A DNA stretch of 14,030 nt. Source: Atribacterota bacterium. Its GTDB lineage: Bacteria; Atribacterota; Phoenicimicrobiia; Phoenicimicrobiales; Phoenicimicrobiaceae. Below the pieces are notes generated by a model. It worked only from the letters and a program-made list of their open reading frames with translations, was not told the origin of the DNA and searched no databases. Within the stretch, counting starts at the first letter, position 1; every line of letters begins with the position of its first letter. This document shows positions 1 to 7,119 of this stretch, in pieces. Position numbers and translations under genes: made by a program. Location: positions 1 through 14,030 of the forward strand of contig JAUVOA010000011.1 of NCBI GenBank assembly GCA_030599445.1, in the 5' to 3' direction.

Positions 1-1
1 G

Positions 2-1582
2 TTCGTTCACATAGGAGTTATAACCGAGCTTAATACCTGGGACTCCTTTAATCCTGGCAGATTAGACCAGCATTTATACCCCTTTTATAAAAAGGGGCTG
101 GGAGAGGTGACGCTGACTCATGAGAAAGCAAAGGAGCTTTTAGAGTGTTTCTGGATAAAATTTAACAACCAACCGGCGCCGCCCAAAGTGGGAGTCACTT
201 TAGCAGAAAGTGGGACCTATACCGATTTTGCCAATATTAATAATGGGGGATTAAAGGTTGATGGTTCTGATGGAGTGAATGACTTGACCTATCTGATACT
301 CGATGTAATCGATGAAATGAGATTATTACAGCCCAGCACCAATATTCAATTGAGTAAAAAGAGTCCGGATAAGTTTTTAAGAAGGGCTTGCGAGATAATT
401 AGAAAGGGTTGGGGTCAACCCTCGGTATTTAATGTCGAAGAAGTTATCGAAGAGATGCTCAGACAGGGTAAATCTTTAGAGGATGCCCGTTGTGGTGGCA
501 CGAGCGGTTGCGTGGAGACCGGTGCCTTCGGTAAAGAGAGCTACATTTTAACCGGTTATTTTAATTTAGTAAAAGTTTTAGAGATAACTTTAAATAACGG
601 TATTGACCCTCAGACTGGTAAAAAAATAGGGATGGAAAGCGGTGAACCAACCCAGTTTAATTCTTTTGAAGAATTACTGACTTCCTTTAAAAAACAGCTT
701 CACCATTTTATAGAGATAAAAATTAGGGGAAATAATATAATTGAAAGATTATATACTACCTATATGCCAGCTCCCTTTCTTTCCATAATAATCAGTGATT
801 GCATTGAAAATGGGAAAGATTATAATGCCGGAGGAGCTCGCTATAATACCGATTATATTCAGGGTGTGGGAATTGGGACTATCACTGACAGTTTTTCAGC
901 AATTAAATATCATGTCTTTGACCGGAAAAATATAAATATGAAAAAATTAAAAGAAATATTAAATAATAATTTCGTAAGTCATGAAGAGATACGCCAACTA
1001 TTTTTGAACAAAACCTCTAAATACGGGAATGATAGTGATTATGCTGATGATATTATGAAATTAGTATTCAATGCCTTTTATGAGGAGGTAAACGGAAGAA
1101 AGAATACCAAAGGCGGAGTTTACAGGATTAATATGCTACCCACAACCTGCCATATTTATTTTGGTTCGGTAGTGGGAGCTACCCCAGATGGGAGAAGAGA
1201 GAAACAACCATTATCCGAAGGTATTTCCCCTGTCCAGGGTGCTGACCGTTTGGGGCCTACGGCAGTTATTAAATCAGCAGCCAAGATGGATCAGGTAAAA
1301 ACAGGTGGGACTCTTCTAAATCAAAAATTCACCCCTCAATTATTAGAAGGAGAAAAAGGGCTAAACAGCTTTACTCACCTAATCAGGGCTTACTTTAAAT
1401 TGGGAGGACATCATATACAATTTAATGTAATTAGTGCTGATACCCTAAGAGCTGCTCAAAAAGAGCCTGAAAAATATAGAAATCTTATTGTGCGAGTAGC
1501 AGGCTACAGCGATTATTTTAATAATCTCAGTAAGACCTTACAGGATGAGATAATCAGCCGAACAGAACATCGATCTTGTTGA
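2..1582 (+). CDS. hypD: Glycyl radical enzyme, trans-4-hydroxy-L-proline dehydratase-like (5' end outside window)
   Basis: Glycyl radical dehydratase of the pyruvate formate-lyase superfamily. HypD members remove water from trans-4-hydroxy-L-proline to give pyrroline-5-carboxylate. The frame is open from base 2 and upstream codons read LNTWDSFNPGRLDQHLYPFY, a conserved segment of the family, so the GTG at 107 is not the start; about 260 residues lie off the left edge. Visible motifs: catalytic GTSGCVETG (Cys codon 509-511, with the Cys-x-Glu of dehydratase-type members rather than the Cys-Cys of true PFL), GGARYNTDYIQGVGIG, GGTLLNQKF, and the C-terminal glycyl radical loop RVAGYSDYF (Gly codon 1502-1504). 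The Cys-to-Gly distance is 331 residues, the same as in Clostridioides difficile HypD as I recall it (C434, G765). The subfamily call rests on motif resemblance; glycerol- or diol-dehydratase-like relatives remain possible. No activating enzyme follows it. Confidence 0.82.
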   Translation, partial: FVHIGVITELNTWDSFNPGRLDQHLYPFYKKGLGEVTLTHEKAKELLECFWIKFNNQPAPPKVGVTLAESGTYTDFANINNGGLKVDGSDGVNDLTYLILDVIDEMRLLQPSTNIQLSKKSPDKFLRRACEIIRKGWGQPSVFNVEEVIEEMLRQGKSLEDARCGGTSGCVETGAFGKESYILTGYFNLVKVLEITLNNGIDPQTGKKIGMESGEPTQFNSFEELLTSFKKQLHHFIEIKIRGNNIIERLYTTYMPAPFLSIIISDCIENGKDYNAGGARYNTDYIQGVGIGTITDSFSAIKYHVFDRKNINMKKLKEILNNNFVSHEEIRQLFLNKTSKYGNDSDYADDIMKLVFNAFYEEVNGRKNTKGGVYRINMLPTTCHIYFGSVVGATPDGRREKQPLSEGISPVQGADRLGPTAVIKSAAKMDQVKTGGTLLNQKFTPQLLEGEKGLNSFTHLIRAYFKLGGHHIQFNVISADTLRAAQKEPEKYRNLIVRVAGYSDYFNNLSKTLQDEIISRTEHRSC

Positions 1583-1640
1583 AATAATTAGTGCAAAATT
1601 TAGTATGATAGTAAATAAATAAATTATTAGCTAAATAAAT

Positions 1641-1668
1641 TTGACAAAATTAAAAACTGTGTTATACT
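1641..1668 (+). promoter_or_regulatory. Sigma-70-type promoter for the RRM gene
   Basis: A perfect -35 box TTGACA (1641-1646) is separated by 16 bases from TATACT (1663-1668), placing transcription start near 1675. It is the best promoter match in the window and lies between the glycyl radical enzyme gene and the RRM gene. Confidence 0.65.
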
Positions 1669-1682
1669 TGAAAAGTTAAAGT

Positions 1683-1708
1683 CTGTTAGATAAAAACGAC
1701 TGGCCTTT
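1683..1708 (+). repeat. Copy 1 of a 26-bp inverted repeat flanking the RRM gene
   Basis: The motif runs CTGTTA, one variable base, ATAAAA, two bases, then GACTGGCCTTT. The reverse complement of 2203-2227 has the same 6-, 6- and 11-base blocks with the same spacing apart from one missing base. In this copy the partner arm TAACAG lies at 1752-1757, further away than in copy 2. It lies in the untranslated leader. Confidence 0.5.
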
Positions 1709-1827
1709 GTTACTTAAAAGAGATGCTAACAACAATCAACTGAGTTCTTTATAACAGATTGTTAAAAAAGGATCTCTTGTGTTTTAATAATGTTATCGTT
1801 AAGAGGTTAGAATCACTATTTTGCTTC

Positions 1828-1881
1828 TTCTCTCCCAAAGAAACGTTATTGGACTTAAGAGAAATATCGAAAAGGAGGGAA
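1828..1881 (+). promoter_or_regulatory. Possible Shine-Dalgarno-masking hairpin
   Basis: TTCTCTCC at 1828-1835 can pair over 8 bp, with one G-U, with GGAGGGAA at 1874-1881. This stem contains the whole Shine-Dalgarno sequence of the RRM gene. The loop is 38 nt. If formed, it would block initiation at the ATG at 1887. It is seen as complementarity only; no folding energy was calculated. Confidence 0.35.
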
Positions 1882-1886
1882 AAAGT

Positions 1887-2150
1887 ATGCAAGGTAGTAA
1901 ATTATATGTAGGAAATCTTAAGTATTCTGTAACCAATGATCAGTTAAGCGATGTATTTTCTAATCATGGTGAAGTTAAGAGTGTCAACATTATCGAAGGC
2001 AAAGGTTTTGGATTTGTAGAAATGTCTTCTTCAGAAGAAGCTGGAAAAGCCAAAGATGCGTTAAATGATACCGATTTTGAAGGTCGTCCATTAAAGATTG
2101 ATGAAGCCCGTCCACCTAGACCAAGAAGCGAATATCGTAGTAGATACTAA
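1887..2150 (+). CDS. Small RRM-type RNA-binding protein
   Basis: An 87-residue protein made almost entirely of one RNA recognition motif. RNP2 is LYVGNL (residues 6-11) and RNP1 is KGFGFVEM (39-46), both carrying the aromatic residues that stack on RNA. The loop before RNP1 is short compared with most RRMs. The tail after about residue 75 is rich in Arg and Pro (RPPRPRSEYRSRY), a usual nucleic-acid-binding extension. The ATG at 1887 is chosen because AAAGGAGGG lies at 1871-1879; an upstream extension of the frame to 1821 has no such site. Bacterial single-RRM proteins of this type, best studied in cyanobacteria, are often cold-induced RNA-binding proteins. It has its own promoter and convergently faces the alcohol dehydrogenase gene. 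Confidence 0.9.
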   Translation: MQGSKLYVGNLKYSVTNDQLSDVFSNHGEVKSVNIIEGKGFGFVEMSSSEEAGKAKDALNDTDFEGRPLKIDEARPPRPRSEYRSRY

Positions 2151-2189
2151 AATACTAAAATAGTAAATTAATTTAAATTTAATGTAATT

Positions 2190-2227
2190 CTGTTATATCA
2201 ATAAAGGCCAGTCATTTTATATAACAG
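2190..2227. repeat. Hairpin at the 3' end of the alcohol dehydrogenase gene, containing repeat copy 2
   Basis: CTGTTATAT (2190-2198) and ATATAACAG (2219-2227) are perfect 9-bp inverted arms around a 20-base loop. The minus-strand sequence of 2203-2227 is copy 2 of the repeat found at 1683-1708. The element contains the last codons and stop of the alcohol dehydrogenase. It lies between two convergent genes, but no T-tract follows on either side, so an intrinsic terminator is not clear. Confidence 0.45.
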
Positions 2228-3370
2228 TTCAATTAAATCTTCATCAGATGTGTTTCGCGGATTATTGTTTAAACTTCCCCCTTTTGCGCCTTTGATTAAT
2301 TGTGAAAAATCTTTTTCTTTTATTCCCCATTCCGAAAGATTTTCTTTAATTCCGACTGCAGAAAGTATTTCTTTTATCTTTTCCACTGCCCTTTGAGCGG
2401 CTTCTGTTTCCGATAATAAAGAGAGATCTTCCCCTAAAGATCGGGCTATTTTAGCCAACTTTTTAGTAACTACTGGCAGATTGAATTCCATTACATAAGG
2501 CAACAGTACTGCACAGGACAGACCATGAGGAATTTTATAGTATACCCCTAAAGGGTGAGAGAGGGCATGAGCTGCTCCTAACCCTGAATTAGACAGACAA
2601 AGCCCGCTCAAAAGCGCAGCCATAGCCATATCTTTACGTGCTTCTAAATTCTTTCCTTCTTTTACTGCTTTGACCAAACTTTTGCCGATTGATCCTATGG
2701 CATGCAAGGCCAGGATATCGGTGATTTCCTGACTTTTCTTACCTAAATAAGATTCTATGCATTGAGTTAATGCATCACCTCCACAGACGGCCGTCATGTA
2801 AGGGGGTAGAGATAGGGTAAGTTCAGGGTCAACCAGAGCTACCTTCGGAATTAGCCAGGGGTCTCTTATGCTCTTCTTTAAACTAAATTTAGTGTTAGTG
2901 ATTACCGCATTTTTAGTCGCTTCTGAGCCGGTACCCGAGGTAGTGGGGATAGCTACAAAGGGCAGGGTTTTATGTTGAAATTTTTTACCTTTTCCTTCAA
3001 TTTCCTGATAATCAGCCACTGAACCTTCATTGGTTACCATTGCCGAAATAGCCTTACCGGTATCCAGGACACTCCCTCCACCCAGGGCTATAACCAGATT
3101 ACAGCTTTCTTTTCGAGCTAAACTTGTTCCGGTATCCACTGTTTCTACCGTAGGGTCGGAGGGGATATTTTCATAGATTATATATTCTAAATTATTTTCC
3201 TTAAGTAAACGAGTTAAACGGTCCAGTGCCCCGCTTTTTCTCATCGCACTCCTACCCAATACCACTAAAACTTTATTTCCTAATCTTTTTGCCTCTATTC
3301 CAACTTGAGATAATCCTCCCGGACCAAAGATAATTTTACCTGGTGTATAAAATTCCCCTACTTTGTTCAA
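2198..3370 (-). CDS. Iron-containing (group III) alcohol dehydrogenase
   Basis: A cytoplasmic NAD(P)-dependent dehydrogenase of the Fe-ADH family, 390 residues, the usual full length. The N-terminal nucleotide-binding domain has GGGSVLDTGKA (97-107) and PTTSGTGSE (142-150). The C-terminal metal domain has GGDALTQCIESY (197-208), AAHALSHPLG (266-275) and IPHG (280-283). Expected metal ligands are D199, H268 and H282; the fourth position, usually His, is Gln 203, as in a known 'DALTQ' subgroup. Substrate cannot be read from sequence; short-chain aldehydes or alcohols of fermentation are likely. The start is TTG (3368-3370), supported by AAAGGGGG nine bases upstream. A promoter candidate lies at 3423-3452, so it is probably transcribed separately from the membrane protein gene upstream. 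Confidence 0.92.
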   Translation of the reverse strand: MNKVGEFYTPGKIIFGPGGLSQVGIEAKRLGNKVLVVLGRSAMRKSGALDRLTRLLKENNLEYIIYENIPSDPTVETVDTGTSLARKESCNLVIALGGGSVLDTGKAISAMVTNEGSVADYQEIEGKGKKFQHKTLPFVAIPTTSGTGSEATKNAVITNTKFSLKKSIRDPWLIPKVALVDPELTLSLPPYMTAVCGGDALTQCIESYLGKKSQEITDILALHAIGSIGKSLVKAVKEGKNLEARKDMAMAALLSGLCLSNSGLGAAHALSHPLGVYYKIPHGLSCAVLLPYVMEFNLPVVTKKLAKIARSLGEDLSLLSETEAAQRAVEKIKEILSAVGIKENLSEWGIKEKDFSQLIKGAKGGSLNNNPRNTSDEDLIELLYKMTGLY

Positions 3371-3379
3371 AATTTAAAA

Positions 3380-3387
3380 CCCCCTTT
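3380..3387 (-). promoter_or_regulatory. Ribosome binding site deciding a TTG start
   Basis: On the minus strand AAAGGGGG lies nine bases before TTG at 3368-3370. No ATG is available nearby, and family homology begins immediately after this codon (FYTPGKIIFGPG). Confidence 0.6.
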
Positions 3388-3422
3388 TGATTTTGCGATA
3401 ATTATTAGAAAACTCTTAGATT

Positions 3423-3452
3423 ATTATAAGGTTACATTAAATTAAAAATCAA
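3423..3452 (-). promoter_or_regulatory. Candidate promoter of the alcohol dehydrogenase gene
   Basis: On the minus strand TTGATT (3447-3452), an 18-base spacer and TATAAT (3423-3428) form a reasonable sigma-70 promoter. Transcription start would be near 3416, giving a leader of about 45 nt. The region is very AT-rich, so chance matches are a concern. Confidence 0.45.
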
Positions 3453-3472
3453 ATTATATTAGCATAATAATT

Positions 3473-4120
3473 TTATATTATCTGTGAAACTATCAATTGG
3501 ACTCCAAAGAGAAACAATAAAAATCCACAGACTTTTTTGAAAATTTCAAAAGTTTTAGGACTTTTAATTATTTTTTTGGGAAGAGAACTAACTAAAATTC
3601 CAAAGATAATAAGAGGAGAAATCATAGTGCCTACTCCAAAAGAAAATCCCAAAAGAGCACCTTGCCATAAATCTTTAGAGATTAGACTTATATATACCAG
3701 AACACCGAGAAGTGGGGTACAGGGCAAAAGACCAATTATCATTCCCATAATAATTGAACTTCTAATATCATTTTCCACAGTATATTTTCTTAAGATTTGG
3801 CAAAGATGCAGGTTTGGTTTCTTACCCAACAAAATTAGTATCCCGGATAAAGAGATAAATATCCCTCCAATAAAGTAAATAGTCAAACTATATTTATCCA
3901 GTGAAGTAGTCAACATTTCACCAAAAAATCCAGCCAGTGTTCCTAATAAGACATAGATAAAAGCTCGTGACAAAGAAAAGATTAAAACAGATTTAAAACC
4001 TTTTCGCCAACTATCTTGAGTACCGGCAATATAAGATAATACAATAGGGGTACAAAAAAATAGACAGGGACCAAAGGCCATAGCTATTCCTATGGTAAAT
4101 AATTCAATAATATTTATCAT
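3473..4120 (-). CDS. DsbD/CcdA-like thiol-disulfide transmembrane protein
   Basis: A 215-residue integral membrane protein with about six hydrophobic segments and almost no soluble part, as in the CcdA / DsbD_2 family that passes reducing equivalents from cytoplasmic thioredoxin across the membrane. Key cysteines sit in GPCLFFCTPIVLSY (C19, C23) in the first segment and GLLPCTPLLG (C134) at the start of the fourth, the usual paired-cysteine layout with adjacent prolines. The ATG at 4118-4120 is preferred to the GTG at 4127-4129 because GAAGAG lies eight bases before it; the GTG would add three residues. The gene lies 58 bp after the YdjY-like gene and seems to be last in that minus-strand group. 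Its neighbours suggest it reduces extracytoplasmic cysteines, perhaps the CxxC of the YdjY-like protein. That partner is inferred. Confidence 0.75.
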   Translation of the reverse strand: MINIIELFTIGIAMAFGPCLFFCTPIVLSYIAGTQDSWRKGFKSVLIFSLSRAFIYVLLGTLAGFFGEMLTTSLDKYSLTIYFIGGIFISLSGILILLGKKPNLHLCQILRKYTVENDIRSSIIMGMIIGLLPCTPLLGVLVYISLISKDLWQGALLGFSFGVGTMISPLIIFGILVSSLPKKIIKSPKTFEIFKKVCGFLLFLFGVQLIVSQII

Positions 4121-4178
4121 TTTATTCACTCTTCAAATTAATATTTTCCTGATATTTGTTTTTTTATACTATAATTTT

Positions 4179-4916
4179 CTAAGGAAGCTTAGATTTTTTT
4201 ATAATTATATTTATTTCAGTATTTAAAGGAGGCATAACTTCAGTATTTATCTCATATCCAGATTCTCCAGATTTTCTTTTGAATAATTGGCGTAGTGTTT
4301 TCTCTTCCATTGGAAAAAATGGACAACCCAGGCAGCTTGTATGTGATTTACCATCTAAGACGATTGAGTCAAAGAGGGGATAACCTAAAAAGATAAAGCA
4401 GGGCAATTTTAAGTAATCTTTTACCTTTCGAATTATAATAGCATCCTGTGCCTTAATAGTTTTGAATGCATTATCTTCTTTCCAACTCAGTAACAACTCC
4501 ATCTCATCGGTCTCGAAATCAATCTCCTCTCCTCTTTTCATATAATAGAATTTATCCCAGTACTTCCAATCTAGGAAGGCTAAGGATAATTGTAAATCTT
4601 TTAATCGTGCATCAGATACAATCGCTGCTTCCTCTTCTAACCATTTATAACCATCTGCATAAATTAAAAATTGTACCCAATCTGTTGTTTTTGCAACTTT
4701 ACCTGAAAAAAGAATTTCTTCCTTATTTTTATCGATTATAATATTTCCAATTCGGTAAATATTTTCTTCTGCTCTTTCTTGAATTATTTCAGGGATTACT
4801 ATTTCTTCTTTTTTAATTTTATTATTTTGAATGTAAAGATTATAATAAATTACCGAAATTGTTCCTATAATCAGTAAAAGAAAAATTATTAGTAGATTTT
4901 TAGTCTCTTTTTTCAT
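4179..4916 (-). CDS. Membrane-anchored YdjY-like protein with a CxxC pair
   Basis: A 245-residue protein with an N-terminal hydrophobic anchor (about residues 7-27, after MKKETK), so the bulk probably lies outside the cytoplasm. Residues 55-165 resemble the YdjY domain: a short beta-rich start (IGNIIIDKNKEEILFSGKV), VQFLIYADGYKW, SDARLKDLQLSLAFL and a later strand pair; the match is from memory and weak. The C-terminal part carries CLGC (C195, C198) and a third Cys at 173. It starts 2 bp after the stop of the Memo-radical SAM fusion, with GGAAG of that gene's last codons as ribosome site, so the two are translationally coupled and probably work together. The CxxC could be a redox or metal site served by the DsbD-like neighbour. 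Function unknown. Confidence 0.55.
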   Translation of the reverse strand: MKKETKNLLIIFLLLIIGTISVIYYNLYIQNNKIKKEEIVIPEIIQERAEENIYRIGNIIIDKNKEEILFSGKVAKTTDWVQFLIYADGYKWLEEEAAIVSDARLKDLQLSLAFLDWKYWDKFYYMKRGEEIDFETDEMELLLSWKEDNAFKTIKAQDAIIIRKVKDYLKLPCFIFLGYPLFDSIVLDGKSHTSCLGCPFFPMEEKTLRQLFKRKSGESGYEINTEVMPPLNTEINIIIKKSKLP

Positions 4917-4918
4917 TT

Positions 4919-6871
4919 TTACTTCCAGATTCCGGGAATTTTTTCACCACAAAATGGGCACCTATCTTCATTAAGATTATTGGAAGTTACGAAAAACCCA
5001 ACTCTCTGGATAACTATTCTCCCACATTTAGGACAATAAGTATGTTCAGCAGGATGACCGGGGACATTGCCAATATACACATAGTGTAATCCGACATCCA
5101 AGGCGATTTCTCTTGCTTTTTCCAGAGTTTCTACTGGAGTAGGGGGAAGATGAGTCATTTTATAAGCAGGGAAAAATCGAGAAAAATATAAAGGCACATT
5201 CGGCCCTAAATTTTTTATAATCCACTCACACATTTCCCTGATTACTTCCATATCGTCATTTATGGTGGGAAGGATCAAGTTGGTTAATTCAATCCATACA
5301 CCTTCTTCTTTCATAATCTTGGCGGATTCCAGCACAGGCTGCAATTTACCCAGACAATATTTACGGTAATGATCTTCAGTAAAACCTTTAATATCCAGAT
5401 TGGCTGCATCTATGTATTTACACAATTCTCTTAAAGGTTCTGGATTAATATACCCCGAAGTGACATATATATTTTTTAGACCCTTTTGATGTGCTAACTT
5501 GGCTGTTTCTATCATGTATTCATAAAAAATAGTAGGTTCACTATAAGTATAAGCAATTGATTGGCATTTATTTTCCAGGGCCAATTGGACCACTTTTTCT
5601 GGTGGTAAATCATAGCTTCTTATATCTTCAGGTAAGACTTGAGAAATCTGCCAGTTCTGGCAAAACCGACATCCTAAATTACAGCCGGCAGTGGCGATAG
5701 AGAAAGATTTACTTCCTGGCAAGAGATGCGAGATTGGTTTCTTTTCAATAGGGTCAACATGGACTGCTACTGGTCTACCATAAACTAAGGTGTATAATTT
5801 ACCTTTAATATTCTGCCGAACACCACAAATTCCTCTTTCTCCTTCTGCTAATATACATTCCCGAGGGCATAGGAGGCACTGTACCTCGGAATCTCCTAAT
5901 TCTAAGTAATAGTATGCCTCTTTTAAGTTAAGTTGCGGATTATTTTTAGATATGACAAAAGCAGCATAACCAACTACCCGACTTTTATCACCGGTAACAT
6001 CACCCGAGTTAGCATATTTTAATAATTTAATTTTATTGGCTTCTAAATTTTCCGCAATTTTTAGTAAAGTACCTACTGCTGCCCCTCCACAGAGATAGTA
6101 ATTACCATAAGATAATCCCTGGAAAAAAGAAACGCTATCTAATTTTTCAATAGCTTTTATAGTTAAATTATCTAATTGCAAAGCAGTTTGATAAGGATAG
6201 AAGTGAGAAAGGTCAGTACTGGCAATAAATAAGATTTTTTCGTTTCTCCCTTTTAATCCTTGTATAATCGCCTGTGCTATCTTGGAAGATAATTTTGAAG
6301 ATCTTTCCCCCAAAATTATTGGGACTATTTTAAAATCTCTTAATAGAGTTTGGAGAAAAGGTAATTGAACCTCTAAAGAATGTTCTCCTTGATGTACCTG
6401 GGGATAAAATTTAATTGCCTCTTCGTATTTAATTATATTTATAGCCAGGTCATTATCAACTTTTACTTCTCCCAGAGGAGTTTGGTAAGACTGGTAATTT
6501 CCGATAGAGGCACCGGGAAATCGATGGTAGTGACTTTCTCCAATTAGAATTACGGTATTAAAATTTTTTCCTTCTAATTGTTTATAGGCATAAGCAGCTA
6601 TTTCGCCTGAATAATCATAGCCAGCATGGGGGACAATTAAACCGATTAATTCCCCTTTTAATTCTTCTTTTTCTACTTTATTTAAAAGATTATCGATCTT
6701 TTCTTTTAATTCTTCAGGTGAGCCAGGATAAAATATCCCACTTACTGCAGGTTTTCTGGGCTTGCTGCTATAATTAATTTCTGTTAGTTCTTCTGCAAAA
6801 AGATTAATATTACTAATTAAAAAAGGGATTAATAAAAGCAAGATAAATAAAATAGAAAATATTTTTCTCAT
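4919..6871 (-). CDS. MEMO1-like domain fused to AmmeMemoRadiSam radical SAM enzyme, exported or membrane-anchored
   Basis: A 650-residue fusion. Residues 1-26 look like a signal peptide (MRK, then a long hydrophobic run, then LFA before EEL). Residues 38-310 are a MEMO1/AmmeMemoRadiSam B domain; H82 (PHAGYDYSG), H114 (GESHYH) and C261 (LCGGAAVG) match the iron ligands H49, H81 and C244 of human MEMO1. Residues 328-650 are a radical SAM domain related to PFL-activating enzyme: cysteine cluster C332, C335, C339, C349, the CX3CX2C cluster at C397, C401, C404 in AGCNLGCRFCQNW, and a zinc-ribbon-like tail (C613, C616, C638, C641). The reaction of the system is not established. There is no other Met before the radical SAM domain, and AGGTGA lies seven bases upstream, so the hydrophobic leader is really translated. 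The third partner, AMMECR1, is absent here. Confidence 0.88.
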   Translation of the reverse strand: MRKIFSILFILLLLIPFLISNINLFAEELTEINYSSKPRKPAVSGIFYPGSPEELKEKIDNLLNKVEKEELKGELIGLIVPHAGYDYSGEIAAYAYKQLEGKNFNTVILIGESHYHRFPGASIGNYQSYQTPLGEVKVDNDLAINIIKYEEAIKFYPQVHQGEHSLEVQLPFLQTLLRDFKIVPIILGERSSKLSSKIAQAIIQGLKGRNEKILFIASTDLSHFYPYQTALQLDNLTIKAIEKLDSVSFFQGLSYGNYYLCGGAAVGTLLKIAENLEANKIKLLKYANSGDVTGDKSRVVGYAAFVISKNNPQLNLKEAYYYLELGDSEVQCLLCPRECILAEGERGICGVRQNIKGKLYTLVYGRPVAVHVDPIEKKPISHLLPGSKSFSIATAGCNLGCRFCQNWQISQVLPEDIRSYDLPPEKVVQLALENKCQSIAYTYSEPTIFYEYMIETAKLAHQKGLKNIYVTSGYINPEPLRELCKYIDAANLDIKGFTEDHYRKYCLGKLQPVLESAKIMKEEGVWIELTNLILPTINDDMEVIREMCEWIIKNLGPNVPLYFSRFFPAYKMTHLPPTPVETLEKAREIALDVGLHYVYIGNVPGHPAEHTYCPKCGRIVIQRVGFFVTSNNLNEDRCPFCGEKIPGIWK

Positions 6872-6930
6872 TATTAATTCACCTACAATTTATTATAATT
6901 GTTTATAAGATTCTTTTCTACTTTTTATTA

Positions 6931-6951
6931 TCAAATTATTTTATAATTTGA
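6931..6951. promoter_or_regulatory. Perfect dyad between divergent genes
   Basis: TCAAATTAT and ATAATTTGA form 9-bp perfect inverted arms around TTT. The dyad sits in the 248-bp region between the divergently transcribed Memo-radical SAM and membrane synthase-like genes. It could be an operator shared by both, but AT-rich DNA often gives such dyads. No convincing -35/-10 pair was found here for either gene; TTGACA at 6989-6994 lacks a good -10. Confidence 0.3.
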
Positions 6952-7106
6952 GCTGCTTTTTTGCATATGTTATATTATAAATAAATATTTGACAATAGAA
7001 GAGGAAAATTCTCTTTTTAGTGTAATTATGTTTTTAATTTACGGATATTTAAATTAATCTTTCCTCATTTTTAAAAGTTACAAAATTAAATCTCTATAAT
7101 TGAAAA

Positions 7107-7112
7107 AAGGAG
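7107..7112 (+). promoter_or_regulatory. Ribosome binding site deciding a TTG start
   Basis: AAGGAG at 7107-7112 lies seven bases before TTG at 7120-7122. No ATG is near, and the hydrophobic N-terminal segment of the family starts directly after this codon. Confidence 0.65.
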
Positions 7113-7119
7113 CATAATA

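Larger units (their letters stand above)
1583..1886 (+). promoter_or_regulatory. Intergenic region and long leader of the RRM gene
   Basis: This 304-base gene-free stretch contains a promoter at 1641-1668 and, downstream of it, a leader of about 210 nt. Three potential pairings are visible. TCTGTTA at 1682-1688 pairs with TAACAGA at 1752-1758. AAGAGAT at 1718-1724 pairs with ATCTCTT at 1772-1778, which crosses the first and would be either exclusive of it or a pseudoknot. Bases 1828-1835 pair with the Shine-Dalgarno region at 1874-1881. A leader of this length before an 87-residue RNA-binding protein suggests post-transcriptional control such as temperature or autoregulation. That role is inferred. 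Confidence 0.45.

Noticed and set aside
107..109. GTG as start of the glycyl radical enzyme
   Set aside because: The frame stays open to base 2 and upstream codons match the conserved family segment, so the gene begins outside the window.
1821..1886. N-terminal extension of the RRM protein by 22 residues
   Set aside because: No ribosome site before it, no RRM-like sequence in it, and AAAGGAGGG sits just before the ATG at 1887.
3537..3878. Plus-strand open frame opposite the DsbD-like gene
   Set aside because: It mirrors the membrane protein gene, has no recognisable domain, and the minus-strand frame has family motifs.
4466..4741. Plus-strand open frame opposite the YdjY-like gene
   Set aside because: Low-complexity translation with no motif; shadow of the minus-strand gene.
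6989..6994. TTGACA as promoter of the membrane synthase-like gene
   Set aside because: No acceptable -10 box lies 16-18 bases downstream.
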